Counted from the first letter of the stretch, positions 8,004 through 15,912 are shown. The stretch: DNA of 19,741 bases from Arenicellales bacterium (GCA_028825345.1 JAPKAJ010000010.1:1-19741); one strand, 5' to 3'. A program made the numbers and translations. Notes: generated by a model from the sequence alone, not told the origin.

Positions 8004-9470
8004 TTATCGTGCCATGCCTGCCAGTTTGGAGATACCGGGCTCGATGCGATCAACCGGGATAGATGAGAATCCCAGCCTCAGGAAATTTTTTGGCGCGGGC
8101 TGGGCTAGAAAAAAGACATCTCCTGCTTCAAATAGGATGCCCTGGGCCGCACAATCCTGGTGTAGTTGTCGTGCGTCCAGTCCTGGTGGCCCCTTGAGCC
8201 AAAATGATGAGCCACCGGTCGAAGGGCTGACTGTCCACTCTGGCAGGTGCTGATTGAGCGCGTCGCGTAGCGTATGCCATCGATCCCGCAGTGAGTGACT
8301 TAGGCGTCGGACCAGGGCATCGTGATAGCCACGCTTGAGGAACTGGGCGACGATCAACTGGTTGTTAGCGGGTGGATGGCGACTCATGAGTCGCCGTAGC
8401 GCGCGAGCTTCTCGAATAAATTCTGCAGGGGCAACCATGAATCCGATCCGCAATCCCGGCGCGAGCGTTTTGGACAGGCTTCCGATATAGATCACGACGC
8501 CGTCCCGGTCCAGGCTTTTGAGTGCGGGCGTGGGGTCACCCAGAAAGTTATGTTCACTTTCGTAGTCGTCTTCAATGATGACGAATTTGTCTTGCCGGGC
8601 TCTTGCCAGTAGCGCTTCGCGTCGGTCACGGCTCAACGTCACTGTGCTTGGAAACTGGTGACTGGGAGTAAGGTACAGGCACTGGCAATGCGAAAGCGCT
8701 GATTCAGGAACCAGTCCTTTGTCATCCACCGCGAGCGCTTCAATGCGGGCAGTGCGGGCCGCAAAGATATTGCGCGCATCCGGGTAACCAGGCTCCTCCA
8801 TGGCGACCACCTGATCTTCCGTCAACAGTAGATCCGCAGTAAGGTACAGCGCCTGTTGCGCGCCCAGCGTAACAAGGATCTCATCAGGCTGCGCCCACAC
8901 TCCGCGTCTGGGCAATATGCGTGTGTGAATCTGCTCGACCAGGTCCGGATCGTCCTGGTCAACCCGGTCGCCTGACCACCTATGGATCGCGCCGATACTG
9001 CCGGCATCCCGGCAACAGGCGCGCCATTCATTTACCGGAAAAAGGCTGGAGTCGATCTGGCCATAGATAAACGGATAGGGGTATTGCTGCCAGTCTGCCG
9101 GCTTGACTAGGTTTCGTTGCGTCGTGGGTCGAAAGCGTAATTTCTCTTCCCAATCAATGGAGTTTCGTTTGAAGGTTTCTGATGGGGGTGTCTTTACCCG
9201 GTCGAGCAGAATATCTTCGCTGACAAAATAGCCGCTACGTTCTCGGGCTATCAGGAAGCCTTGGTCGACCAGATGCTGATAGACCAGCACGACGGTGTTG
9301 CGGGCAACTTTGAGTTGGCTGGCAAGTTTGCGGCCCGAAGGCATGGGCGTACCCGGCGGGATGTGGCCATTGAGTATCGCGCTGACGAGCATTTCCCGGA
9401 TTTGGGCTTGCAGGCTCGATTGCCCGTTGTGCGGTAATTCAAACAGGCGGTCTGGGATCACTGGACTCAT
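8004..9470 (-). CDS. tauR: MocR-family (GntR-HTH/aminotransferase) regulator, TauR-like
   Basis: The 488-aa protein has the MocR layout. Residues about 12-85 form a GntR winged helix-turn-helix (LQAQIREMLVSAILNG, PSGRKLASQLKVARNTV, LVDQGFLIARERSGYFV). A linker leads to a fold-type I aminotransferase-like domain (about 125-485). The PLP-site elements are conserved: EDDYESEH (300-307) and SLSKTLAPGLRIGF with the Schiff-base lysine K334, so PLP or an amine-PLP adduct is the probable effector. MocR proteins next to xsc are known as TauR, activators of taurine genes, and the symbol rests on this context. The gene is divergent from the aminotransferase with 116 bases between, the arrangement in which MocR proteins control both themselves and the neighbour. 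The ribosome-binding site is weak. Another omega-amino acid, such as hypotaurine or beta-alanine, could be the signal. Confidence 0.88.
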   Translation of the reverse strand: MSPVIPDRLFELPHNGQSSLQAQIREMLVSAILNGHIPPGTPMPSGRKLASQLKVARNTVVLVYQHLVDQGFLIARERSGYFVSEDILLDRVKTPPSETFKRNSIDWEEKLRFRPTTQRNLVKPADWQQYPYPFIYGQIDSSLFPVNEWRACCRDAGSIGAIHRWSGDRVDQDDPDLVEQIHTRILPRRGVWAQPDEILVTLGAQQALYLTADLLLTEDQVVAMEEPGYPDARNIFAARTARIEALAVDDKGLVPESALSHCQCLYLTPSHQFPSTVTLSRDRREALLARARQDKFVIIEDDYESEHNFLGDPTPALKSLDRDGVVIYIGSLSKTLAPGLRIGFMVAPAEFIREARALRRLMSRHPPANNQLIVAQFLKRGYHDALVRRLSHSLRDRWHTLRDALNQHLPEWTVSPSTGGSSFWLKGPPGLDARQLHQDCAAQGILFEAGDVFFLAQPAPKNFLRLGFSSIPVDRIEPGISKLAGMAR

Positions 9471-9586
9471 CGGGCATACGGAACTGGTCCTACCTCAGGG
9501 TGTGTGGAAAGATTAACTTCAAGTCACACAGCAATTTAACTCGTCTTTAGGCAACTATAGCAGGCGCATTTCCCATAGGAAATATT
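9471..9586. promoter_or_regulatory. Divergent control region of regulator and aminotransferase
   Basis: This interval should contain the MocR operator and both promoters. CTGGTCCTA (9484-9492) resembles the TauR half-site CTGGACYTAA as I recall it, but I found only one copy. TGTGTG (9501-9506) and CACACA (9525-9530) form an inverted repeat with an 18-base spacer. TATAGC (9556-9561) is a plausible -10 for the aminotransferase; the only -35-like sequence, TTTAAC (9535-9540), is 15 bases upstream and poor, which fits an activator-dependent promoter. TAGGAAAT precedes the aminotransferase ATG. Confidence 0.4.
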
Positions 9587-10897
9587 ATGAAATACGACCC
9601 GGAATTTCTCGAGAACTACTGGATGCCCTTCACTTCGAACCGGGATTTCAAGTCAGATCCCAGAATCGTGGTGCGCAGCGAGGGGGTTTATATGTATAAC
9701 GACGCCGGGGAGAGAATCCTTGACGGATCCTCTGGACTTTTCTGTTGCGCTGCTGGTCATAGCCGGCCCGAGATTGCGGAGGCTGTCTACAGCCAGCTTA
9801 AAGAATCCGCCTACGTGCCACCATTTCAGATGGCACAACCGTTGGCATTTGAGCTGTCTCGGCGGGTCGCCAAACTGACCCCCGATGGCTTGGACCATAT
9901 TTTCTTTGGCAATTCTGGATCCGAAGCGGTCGACACCGCAATGAAGATCGCCTATGCCTATCACTATGCGCGGGGCGAGGGCCAACGGCAGCGATTTGTG
10001 TCGCGCGAACGGGCCTACCATGGAGTAAACCTGGCAGGCGTCTCTTTGAGTGGGATGATAAAGAACCGCCAGGCGTTTGGCCCCGGTGTTCCGGGGGTGG
10101 TGCATATGCGCCATACCTGGCTACCTGAGAATCGTTTTGTTAAAGGCCAGCCTGAGACTGGGGTGGATCTTGCTGAGGATCTTGAACGTGCGGCTATGAA
10201 CTACGGGCCCGATACGATTGCGGCTTGTATTGTTGAGCCTGTTGCTGGCTCCACGGGTTGCTTGGTGCCGCCTCGGGGCTATCTTGAACGCCTGCGTGAG
10301 ATTTGCGATGCCCATGGTATTTTGCTGATTTTTGACGAAGTGATCTGTGGTTTTGGCCGAATGGGAACGCCTTTTGCGTCGCAAGCTTTCGGTGTCACCC
10401 CCGATATCATGACCATGGCCAAGGCTTTGACCAACGCGGCCCAGCCGATGGGTGCAGTGGCTGTCAGCGATAAGGTGCACTCAGCTTTCATGGACGCATC
10501 GCCGGAAGGCGCTGTTGAGTTTTTTCATGGATACACCTATTCCGCTCACCCCGGGGCTTGTGCAGCAGGTATTGCGACACTGGATATCTTTGAAAAAGAG
10601 GGACTGATCGCCCGAGCCGCAGACCTTTCGGGCTATTTCCTCGACCAGGTATTCGCACTCAGCGATATCTCCTTAATTACCGACATCCGCGGTTATGGGT
10701 TATTTGCGGGTATTGATCTGGCGCCTATGGAGGCACCCGGAGTGCGAGGCCTGGATTTTCAGAAAAAGCTCTTTCATAACGGATTGCACATCAAGATGAC
10801 CGGGGATTCGGGGTTGATTGCGCCGCCGCTCATCAGTGAACGGCACCATGTGGATAGCATCTGCGAGATTATCCGACAGACCTTGGCTCAGTACTAA
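9587..10897 (+). CDS. Class III omega-aminotransferase (taurine/beta-alanine:pyruvate type)
   Basis: This is a cytoplasmic PLP enzyme moving a terminal amino group to pyruvate, giving an aldehyde and alanine. The 436-aa sequence follows the beta-alanine:pyruvate aminotransferase pattern closely: WMPFTSNRDFKSDPR (12-26), LDGSSGLFCCAAGHSRPEI (45-63), the PLP phosphate loop GNSGSEA (108-114), YHGV (144-147), IFDEVICGFGRMG (248-260) with D250, and TMAKALTNA (276-284) with the Schiff-base lysine K279. The classical taurine:pyruvate aminotransferase (Tpa) of Rhodobacter-type clusters belongs to a different branch, as I recall its sequence. From the adjacent xsc, ald and MocR genes I infer taurine (giving sulfoacetaldehyde) as substrate; hypotaurine, beta-alanine or homotaurine are alternatives. 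The start is fixed by TAGGAA upstream and by family length. Confidence 0.92.
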   Translation: MKYDPEFLENYWMPFTSNRDFKSDPRIVVRSEGVYMYNDAGERILDGSSGLFCCAAGHSRPEIAEAVYSQLKESAYVPPFQMAQPLAFELSRRVAKLTPDGLDHIFFGNSGSEAVDTAMKIAYAYHYARGEGQRQRFVSRERAYHGVNLAGVSLSGMIKNRQAFGPGVPGVVHMRHTWLPENRFVKGQPETGVDLAEDLERAAMNYGPDTIAACIVEPVAGSTGCLVPPRGYLERLREICDAHGILLIFDEVICGFGRMGTPFASQAFGVTPDIMTMAKALTNAAQPMGAVAVSDKVHSAFMDASPEGAVEFFHGYTYSAHPGACAAGIATLDIFEKEGLIARAADLSGYFLDQVFALSDISLITDIRGYGLFAGIDLAPMEAPGVRGLDFQKKLFHNGLHIKMTGDSGLIAPPLISERHHVDSICEIIRQTLAQY

Positions 10898-11012
10898 GGG
10901 CTTAAAGCCTGGAAATTGGTCAAATGGGCTAGGTTTTTGGAAGATTACGAAACATTCATTGAATACTTGCCATGTATTGATCCGGTGGTATTAGAATGGT
11001 GTTGAGAGGGCG

Positions 11013-11041
11013 TTGACTCGAATTAATTATTTATTTATACG
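11013..11041 (+). promoter_or_regulatory. Probable sigma-70 promoter of the transporter operon
   Basis: TTGACT (11013-11018) and TATACG (11036-11041) are separated by 17 bases of AT-rich sequence, in the 251-base gap between the aminotransferase and the binding-protein gene. This leaves a leader of about 100 bases before the ATG at 11149. The match is good for the -35 and moderate for the -10. No terminator was seen after the aminotransferase, so read-through from it is also possible. Confidence 0.5.
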
Positions 11042-11097
11042 TCCTTGTTGAATCGTGGTTTCATCAGGATTTGACATAAACGTGAATGGGCCCCGGT

Positions 11098-11116
11098 CCT
11101 GCGCACAGCGCGCAGG
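11098..11116 (+). promoter_or_regulatory. Hairpin in the leader of the transporter operon
   Basis: CCTGCGC (11098-11104) pairs perfectly with GCGCAGG (11110-11116) around the 5-base loop ACAGC. It ends 32 bases before the binding-protein start and is not followed by a T-run. It would form in the 5' leader transcript and may affect stability or translation. It does not cover the GGAGG ribosome-binding site. Confidence 0.35.
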
Positions 11117-11148
11117 CTTTGGGGTAAATAACCAACTGGAGGACAAAA

Positions 11149-12339
11149 ATGAGTCTGGAGAAAAATAAGAAGGGAGTTGAGGTAGACGCGGGGCGTCGAT
11201 CATTCGTCAAGCGGTCTGCGGCGGTATCAACGGCCGCAGCCGTAGGACCGTGGATCATCAGTTCAAAGGCGCTTGCGTCTTCGGGTGAAGTCAACGTGCT
11301 GTTATGGTCGGATTATTGTCCGCCGGGATTCCTTAAGTCCTTTAAGGAAGAAACCGGGATTACCGTGAATTTCACCGGCATTGGTTCAAACGAAGAAATC
11401 ATCAATAAGATGAAAGCGACCAAGGGCAAGGGTTTCGATGTCTGCAGTCCGACCAATATGCGATCGTTACAGTGGGAGCCGTTGGATTTGCTCCAGGCAA
11501 TTGACTACGACCGCATTCCTAATGTTAAGAACCTGAATCCGGCGATGCTCGCAGTAGGCGATAACGAGTGGAGCTTTGGTGGGAAAGGCTCTCATTGGCT
11601 GCCTCAGATATGGGGCACTGAAGGAATTGCATGGCGTGCCGACAAGTGGACACCGCCGCGTGACGGAGAAATGCCAAGTTATGGAGATGTCTGGCAAAGT
11701 GATGTAGAGGGTAAAACCATGATGCGCCCGCACTCGGGTATGCTCGGAGCTGGTTTGTACCTTGAAACTACAGGTGCGTTGGACCCAGGTGCTATGCGGG
11801 CGGCGTATGCGGATGAGGCGACCATGCGCAAAACTTGGCAGGTAGTCACTGATTTCTGCATCAAGCATAAGAGCCAGATTAAACTCTTTTGGAACGATGC
11901 CGATAGCCAGAAAAACGGCTTCATGAGTGGTGGCGTCGTCGTCGGGCAGACTTGGGATGGGCCGCCTACCGTGCAGATGAAGGAAGGCAAGCCTGTCATA
12001 TATCGAGCACCGATCGAAGGATCGCTGGCATGGGTAGACGGTTTGTGTATTTCTTCAGCGGCAGAAAACGTCGACCAGACCTACGCCTTCCTGAATTACT
12101 GCTTCGACGCCAAAGCGGCGGGGCGGTCAATCGATGGTGGCGGTATCGCTGACTGGGGACAACATGGCTACAACTCTGCTGTATTGGGCGCTGATAAGCA
12201 CGCGAGCGCTGATTACGGCAAATGGTTCAACCAGATTTACCCCGGCAACTCGCTGGCCAACCTCTGGCCATGGCCGAAAGAGCCACAGTGGTATGCGGAC
12301 GTACGTACTGAGTACCGTAATAAGTTCGTAAACGCCTAA
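11149..12339 (+). CDS. ABC transporter substrate-binding protein, PotD-like, Tat-exported
   Basis: This is a periplasmic binding protein of the spermidine/putrescine (PotD/PotF) class, 396 aa, first gene of a complete importer operon. The N-terminus carries a twin-arginine motif, RRSFVKR (16-22), then an alanine-rich hydrophobic stretch and an ALA|SS-type cleavage site near residue 43, so export of a folded protein by Tat is likely. The mature part begins VNVLLWSDYCPPGFLKSFKEETGI, the usual first strand and helix of PotD-like proteins, followed by GFDVCSPTN and later GVVVGQTWDG and LAWVDGLCI. A strong GGAGG lies 7 bases before the ATG. The family binds polyamines and other small molecules; beside xsc and an omega-aminotransferase I infer a taurine-like or omega-amino-acid ligand, which the sequence alone cannot settle. 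A terminator-like hairpin follows. Confidence 0.9.
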   Translation: MSLEKNKKGVEVDAGRRSFVKRSAAVSTAAAVGPWIISSKALASSGEVNVLLWSDYCPPGFLKSFKEETGITVNFTGIGSNEEIINKMKATKGKGFDVCSPTNMRSLQWEPLDLLQAIDYDRIPNVKNLNPAMLAVGDNEWSFGGKGSHWLPQIWGTEGIAWRADKWTPPRDGEMPSYGDVWQSDVEGKTMMRPHSGMLGAGLYLETTGALDPGAMRAAYADEATMRKTWQVVTDFCIKHKSQIKLFWNDADSQKNGFMSGGVVVGQTWDGPPTVQMKEGKPVIYRAPIEGSLAWVDGLCISSAAENVDQTYAFLNYCFDAKAAGRSIDGGGIADWGQHGYNSAVLGADKHASADYGKWFNQIYPGNSLANLWPWPKEPQWYADVRTEYRNKFVNA

Positions 12340-12350
12340 TCAGGCAATAA

Positions 12351-12381
12351 AGCCCTCGGCTTGCTGGCCGAGGGCTTTTTT
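12351..12381 (+). terminator. Intrinsic terminator/attenuator after binding-protein gene
   Basis: AGCCCTCGGC (12351-12360) pairs perfectly with GCCGAGGGCT (12367-12376) around the loop TTGCTG, followed by six Ts (12376-12381). This is a textbook intrinsic terminator 12 bases after the stop of the binding-protein gene and before the ATPase gene of the same importer. Partial termination here would give excess binding protein over membrane components, as in many ABC importer operons. Confidence 0.9.
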
Positions 12382-12493
12382 CTGAGCCTGGGTTTGTTCG
12401 GGGTGGGCCAAAACCAGTGCCGATAGATGCAGTGGCTGGTCGGGTACTGGTTCCCTGGACTTTATTGACTCCTGCTAGGGGAAAAGTACACCG

Positions 12494-13588
12494 ATGAGCG
12501 CAGATGTTCAGCTTGAAAATGTTTGGGTACAGTTCGGCGATTTTGTCGCGGTCCGTGATACCAGCCTCACCATCCAGGGTGGGGAGTTTTTCAGCTTTCT
12601 CGGCCCCTCGGGATGCGGCAAGACCACATTGCTGCGAGCCATATCGGGTTTTCAGGAGCCCAGCCGGGGACGGGTTTTGATTGGTGGCAAGGATATGGCG
12701 GGCACTGGCCCAAACCAGCGACCTACAGCGTTGATTTTTCAGAATCTCGCGCTATTTCCGCTAATGAGCGTGTGGGAAAACATTTCTTTTGCCCTTGAAG
12801 TGAAGGGGGTTAATAAATCGGTCCGGCGAAAAAAGGCCGATGAACTCTTGGAGTTAGTCGCTTTGCCAGGCCAGGGCGACAAGATGGTCGATGAGCTTTC
12901 CGGTGGCCAGAAGCAGCGGGTCGCCGTTGCCCGGGCTTTGTGTGCAGAACCCGAGGTGCTGTTGCTCGATGAGCCTTTGTCGGCACTGGACCTGAAGTTG
13001 CGCCAGCACATGCGTACCGAACTTCGTGCTATTCAGCAACGTGCGGGAATTACCTTTATCTATATCACTCACGACCAAGGTGAGGCGTTGGCTATGTCGG
13101 ATCGAGTCGCGGTTATGCGCGAGGGTACGATTGATCAAGTGAGTGATGGCACTATCGTGTATGACCGGCCAGAGACGGCATTTGTGGCCTCATTTGTGGG
13201 CGAAAACAATGCTTTCCCAGGCCGGGTGATCGAAGTAACTCAAGGCGTTGCCAGCGTGCAGACCAAGTCAGGCGTGCTACATGCAGAGGTATCTGCGGTA
13301 TCACCTTTAACTTCGGGTGATGCCGGAATTGTGTTTGTCCGACCGGAGTCAGTTCGTTTTGCTGATCCAAGTGCGTCGCAAAATCGTCTTGAGGTTACCG
13401 TGGTCAACCAGGAGTTCGAGGGACACTTCTGGCACTTGGTGCTGCAAACAGCCGAAGGCAGCGTGATTCGTATGTCCGTGATGAATGATGGTGAGAGTGA
13501 AACCTATGAGATGGGCTCCCGAATTGCCATCAGTTTTACAGCCCAGGGAGCGATAGCGCTGGCCCAGGGCGAACTCGCGGCTGAGTAA
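12494..13588 (+). CDS. ABC transporter ATP-binding protein, PotA-like
   Basis: This cytoplasmic ATPase subunit powers the importer as a homodimer. The 364-aa protein has Walker A GPSGCGKT (37-44), Q-loop Q83, signature LSGGQKQR (135-142), Walker B LLLDEP (156-161), D-loop SALD and H-loop H193. A C-terminal TOBE-type domain of about 120 residues follows, typical of PotA and related importers of small solutes. The ATG follows CTAGGGG, a usable ribosome-binding sequence. The ATPase, permease and permease genes are tightly packed (16-base gap, then a 4-base overlap), while the binding-protein gene lies upstream of a terminator-like hairpin. Substrate as argued for the binding protein. Confidence 0.95.
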   Translation: MSADVQLENVWVQFGDFVAVRDTSLTIQGGEFFSFLGPSGCGKTTLLRAISGFQEPSRGRVLIGGKDMAGTGPNQRPTALIFQNLALFPLMSVWENISFALEVKGVNKSVRRKKADELLELVALPGQGDKMVDELSGGQKQRVAVARALCAEPEVLLLDEPLSALDLKLRQHMRTELRAIQQRAGITFIYITHDQGEALAMSDRVAVMREGTIDQVSDGTIVYDRPETAFVASFVGENNAFPGRVIEVTQGVASVQTKSGVLHAEVSAVSPLTSGDAGIVFVRPESVRFADPSASQNRLEVTVVNQEFEGHFWHLVLQTAEGSVIRMSVMNDGESETYEMGSRIAISFTAQGAIALAQGELAAE

Positions 13589-13604
13589 TACCTGGAGCAG
13601 GGCA

Positions 13605-14537
13605 ATGGCTGTCTGGTTCAGAAGGTTCCTGGCCAGAAATGGCACAATGCTGTCGCTGTATATGTTGACCGCAGTTGCGCTGTGGATCGTGCTCATGATC
13701 GTGCTGCCGCAACTGTTCATGCTGGATTTCTCTTTTAGGCACAACTGGCAACAGATAGACCCCTCACGCATGGGCGGCCCAGACGATGTCTACACGTTCG
13801 TTAATTATCATTTTCTGGCTTACGGCAGCCCTAATAACCCAGATCCGTTTAATGTGGTCGATGTTACGGTATTCTTTCGTACCATTGTCGCCGCGATATT
13901 CGTAACCTTATTTGATCTTGCTCTTTGTTATCCCATTGCCTATTACCTTGCGCAAGTCGCCCGCGGTGGCAAGGCGCGTCTGCTGGTACTTTTTCTGATC
14001 ATCCCCTTTTGGGTAAATGAACTACTGCGTGCCTTCGCTTTTAGAATTCTGTTTGGTGAGGAAGGCACTATTAACGCGATCCTGCTGTCCATCGGCGTTT
14101 TAGATCAACCAATCGACTTTGTTCGCGAGGATGTGGCGCTGTATGCCGGCCTGGGTTACGCCTACATCCTGTTGATGATTTTTCCAATCTATAACGTTGT
14201 GGAGAGTCTGGACAAGAACCAGATAGAAGCCGCCAGGGATTTGGGAGCATCCTGGATCAGGATTCACCGTCGAGTAGTGATCCCATTTGCCAAACCGGGA
14301 ATTAGCTCCGGCTGTACGATGGTCTTCATGTTGTCCGCTGGCGCATTGGCAGCGCCCCAGATTCTTGGAGGCCCCAGCAGTCTGTGGTTTACGCAGATTA
14401 TCTACCAGTGGTTCAATACCGGCAGCAACTGGCCGCGTGGCTCAGCCTACGCCATTGTCTTAATGCTCTCCTGTGTCCTGCTGGTGCTCGCAATCATGCG
14501 GATATTTAAAGTCAAGATTGGAGAGATTGGCCGATGA
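13605..14537 (+). CDS. ABC transporter permease, PotB-like
   Basis: This is the first inner-membrane permease of the importer, 310 aa. Hydrophobic segments lie at about 17-40, 92-115, 125-145, 180-200, 235-255 and 280-300. A periplasmic loop between the first and second (about 41-90) is typical of PotB/PotH proteins. The cytoplasmic EAA loop that docks on the ATPase reads IEAARDLGASWIRIHRRVVIPFAKPGI (begins at residue 207, conserved G at 214). GGAG lies 8 bases before the ATG, and the final codons overlap the next gene as ATGA. Confidence 0.94.
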   Translation: MAVWFRRFLARNGTMLSLYMLTAVALWIVLMIVLPQLFMLDFSFRHNWQQIDPSRMGGPDDVYTFVNYHFLAYGSPNNPDPFNVVDVTVFFRTIVAAIFVTLFDLALCYPIAYYLAQVARGGKARLLVLFLIIPFWVNELLRAFAFRILFGEEGTINAILLSIGVLDQPIDFVREDVALYAGLGYAYILLMIFPIYNVVESLDKNQIEAARDLGASWIRIHRRVVIPFAKPGISSGCTMVFMLSAGALAAPQILGGPSSLWFTQIIYQWFNTGSNWPRGSAYAIVLMLSCVLLVLAIMRIFKVKIGEIGR

Positions 14538-15826
14538 CATCGGCAAGGGTGCTGCGCCTGGCAGTAGGTTTTTATATTCTGCTGTTCTTTACCTACCTGT
14601 TTGGCCCATTGATTGTTATGTCGTTTACGGCTTTCAACAGTTCAGAGTTTCCCTCGATCTCTCCGTGGAACTGCGTTACCCCAGAATGGTTCGGGGTGCT
14701 ATTCAAGGATCAGCACTTAATGGGAGGCCTGCGAAGCAGTTTATTAGTTGGCATCGGTGTCGTCCTGCTTGCTGTTCCCATTGGGTTGGCGGCATCACTG
14801 CTGATAACGCAGTTGCAAAAACGCGCACGTTCCATTGTTTATACCATCGCGATATCGCCCATATTAGTACCGGGTGTTGTTCTGGGTATTTCGACTCTGG
14901 TGTTCTGGGAACGGATAGACCGCGTGGTTCTGGGTGTAGAAGATAGTTTTTTTTACGATGGTTACTTCATGACCATCATCGGCCAGTCCACGTTTATTGC
15001 CGCTTACGCCATGTTGGTGTTTTTGGCTCGCCTGCAGCGCTTTGACCGAGGCCTTGAAGAAGCGGCGCTTGACTTAGGAGCTACCCATACTCAGGTTTTT
15101 CGCAAAATTCTACTACCTTTTCTTAAGCCCGCCATTGCCTCGGCTGCGGTGCTTGCATTTTTGGCTTCGTTCGAGAACTACAATACGACCGTATTCACAA
15201 TTGTTTCAAAAAGCACTCTCACAACGGTCTTAGCCAGCAAGGTCCGCTACGGAATCAATCCATCGATCAGCGCGCTGGCTGTCATTATTATTGGCCTTAC
15301 TCTCGTTGGGGCAGTGATTTACGAATACCTGCGGCGAAAAGAAGCCGCGAAGACCGAGGCACTTGCGGCAGAGGGTTTGCCAGCCCCAACTCGTTCGCGC
15401 TCGGGTAACCGTGTGCTGCGGGTTCCTGTAGGCGCCTTGGCCAGTCTTATTTTTGTCGCAATGTTGGCAACAGCGTGGATTGCTCGTGATTATGATGTCG
15501 CGCAGTGCAAGGTACAGGTGGCCGAAGAGAACCGTAAGAAGTTTGATGCTCTAAAACAGCAACGCCTCGCCGAGGCAAAGGCCAAACGGGAGGCGAACCG
15601 CCAGGATGCCGATGTTGCTGTCGAGACCAACCAGGCCGGTCGTCAGTACCAGAATATTTTCGCACCCACAAACCTTGGCAGCCAGATTGATTCAACTGAG
15701 CCATCTGAATCCGACTCTGGTGCGACAAGCGCTGTCGAGACCAACCAGGCAGGCCGTCAGTACCAGAATATTTTTGCCCCTACCAATTTAGACGGGCAGG
15801 TAGATTCAGAGACTAAGGATCAGTGA
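14534..15826 (+). CDS. ABC transporter permease, PotC-like, with extra TM and repeat tail
   Basis: This is the second permease of the importer. Residues 1-270 are an ordinary PotC-type permease with six membrane segments (about 8-32, 68-92, 100-122, 148-166, 200-215, 245-265) and the EAA loop EEAALDLGATHTQVFRKILLPFLKP (175-199). Family members are usually about 260-290 aa, but this one has 430. The extra part is a linker (270-297), a seventh hydrophobic segment (about 298-316), a highly charged helix (322-357, rich in K, R, E and A), and two copies of a 20-residue repeat at 362-381 and 400-419 separated by a Ser/Asp/Glu-rich spacer. If helix 7 spans the membrane, the tail is periplasmic. The start overlaps the previous stop as ATGA, so the two permeases are coupled. 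The role of the tail is unknown. Confidence 0.93.
   Translation: MTSARVLRLAVGFYILLFFTYLFGPLIVMSFTAFNSSEFPSISPWNCVTPEWFGVLFKDQHLMGGLRSSLLVGIGVVLLAVPIGLAASLLITQLQKRARSIVYTIAISPILVPGVVLGISTLVFWERIDRVVLGVEDSFFYDGYFMTIIGQSTFIAAYAMLVFLARLQRFDRGLEEAALDLGATHTQVFRKILLPFLKPAIASAAVLAFLASFENYNTTVFTIVSKSTLTTVLASKVRYGINPSISALAVIIIGLTLVGAVIYEYLRRKEAAKTEALAAEGLPAPTRSRSGNRVLRVPVGALASLIFVAMLATAWIARDYDVAQCKVQVAEENRKKFDALKQQRLAEAKAKREANRQDADVAVETNQAGRQYQNIFAPTNLGSQIDSTEPSESDSGATSAVETNQAGRQYQNIFAPTNLDGQVDSETKDQ
15617..15790 (+). repeat. Two-copy 60-base coding repeat in permease tail
   Basis: The copies at 15617-15676 and 15731-15790 (period 114 bases) both encode the 20-residue unit containing ETNQAGRQYQNIFAPTNL. 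By eye they differ at 9 of 60 bases, in 8 codons, and every change is synonymous. The amino-acid sequences are identical, which points to selection on the peptide rather than a recent duplication. Confidence 0.9.
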
Positions 15827-15852
15827 TTGAGCTTCTAGTGTCAGTGATTCAG
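15820..15852 (+). promoter_or_regulatory. Paired direct repeats before the MetE-like gene
   Basis: TCAGTGATTGAG (15820-15831) and TCAGTGATTCAG (15841-15852) match at 11 of 12 bases and start 21 bases apart, two helical turns. The first overlaps the permease stop codon. Direct repeats at this spacing resemble sites bound by MocR-type or response-regulator dimers. TTGACC (15860-15865) follows, but no good -10 is seen at the right distance. Confidence 0.3.
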
Positions 15853-15912
15853 GCTTCCGTTGACCATAAACTCACAGTTAATTGGTAACGCCAGGAATTC
15901 TCAGCCAAACAT

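Noticed and set aside
7677..8066. 129-codon plus-strand frame between xsc and the regulator
   Set aside because: No family motif or ribosome-binding site, and it overlaps the end of the regulator gene on the other strand; composition looks like chance.
11071..11076. Perfect TTGACA as the -35 of the importer promoter
   Set aside because: No -10-like sequence lies 16-18 bases downstream (GC-rich CGGTCC there); the TTGACT/TATACG pair upstream is better.
11467..11868. 133-codon minus-strand frame inside the binding-protein gene
   Set aside because: Antisense shadow of a well-supported gene.
15606..15791. Second plus-strand frame over the permease repeat
   Set aside because: Repeats in another frame only because the DNA repeats; the permease frame is conserved synonymously, this one is not.
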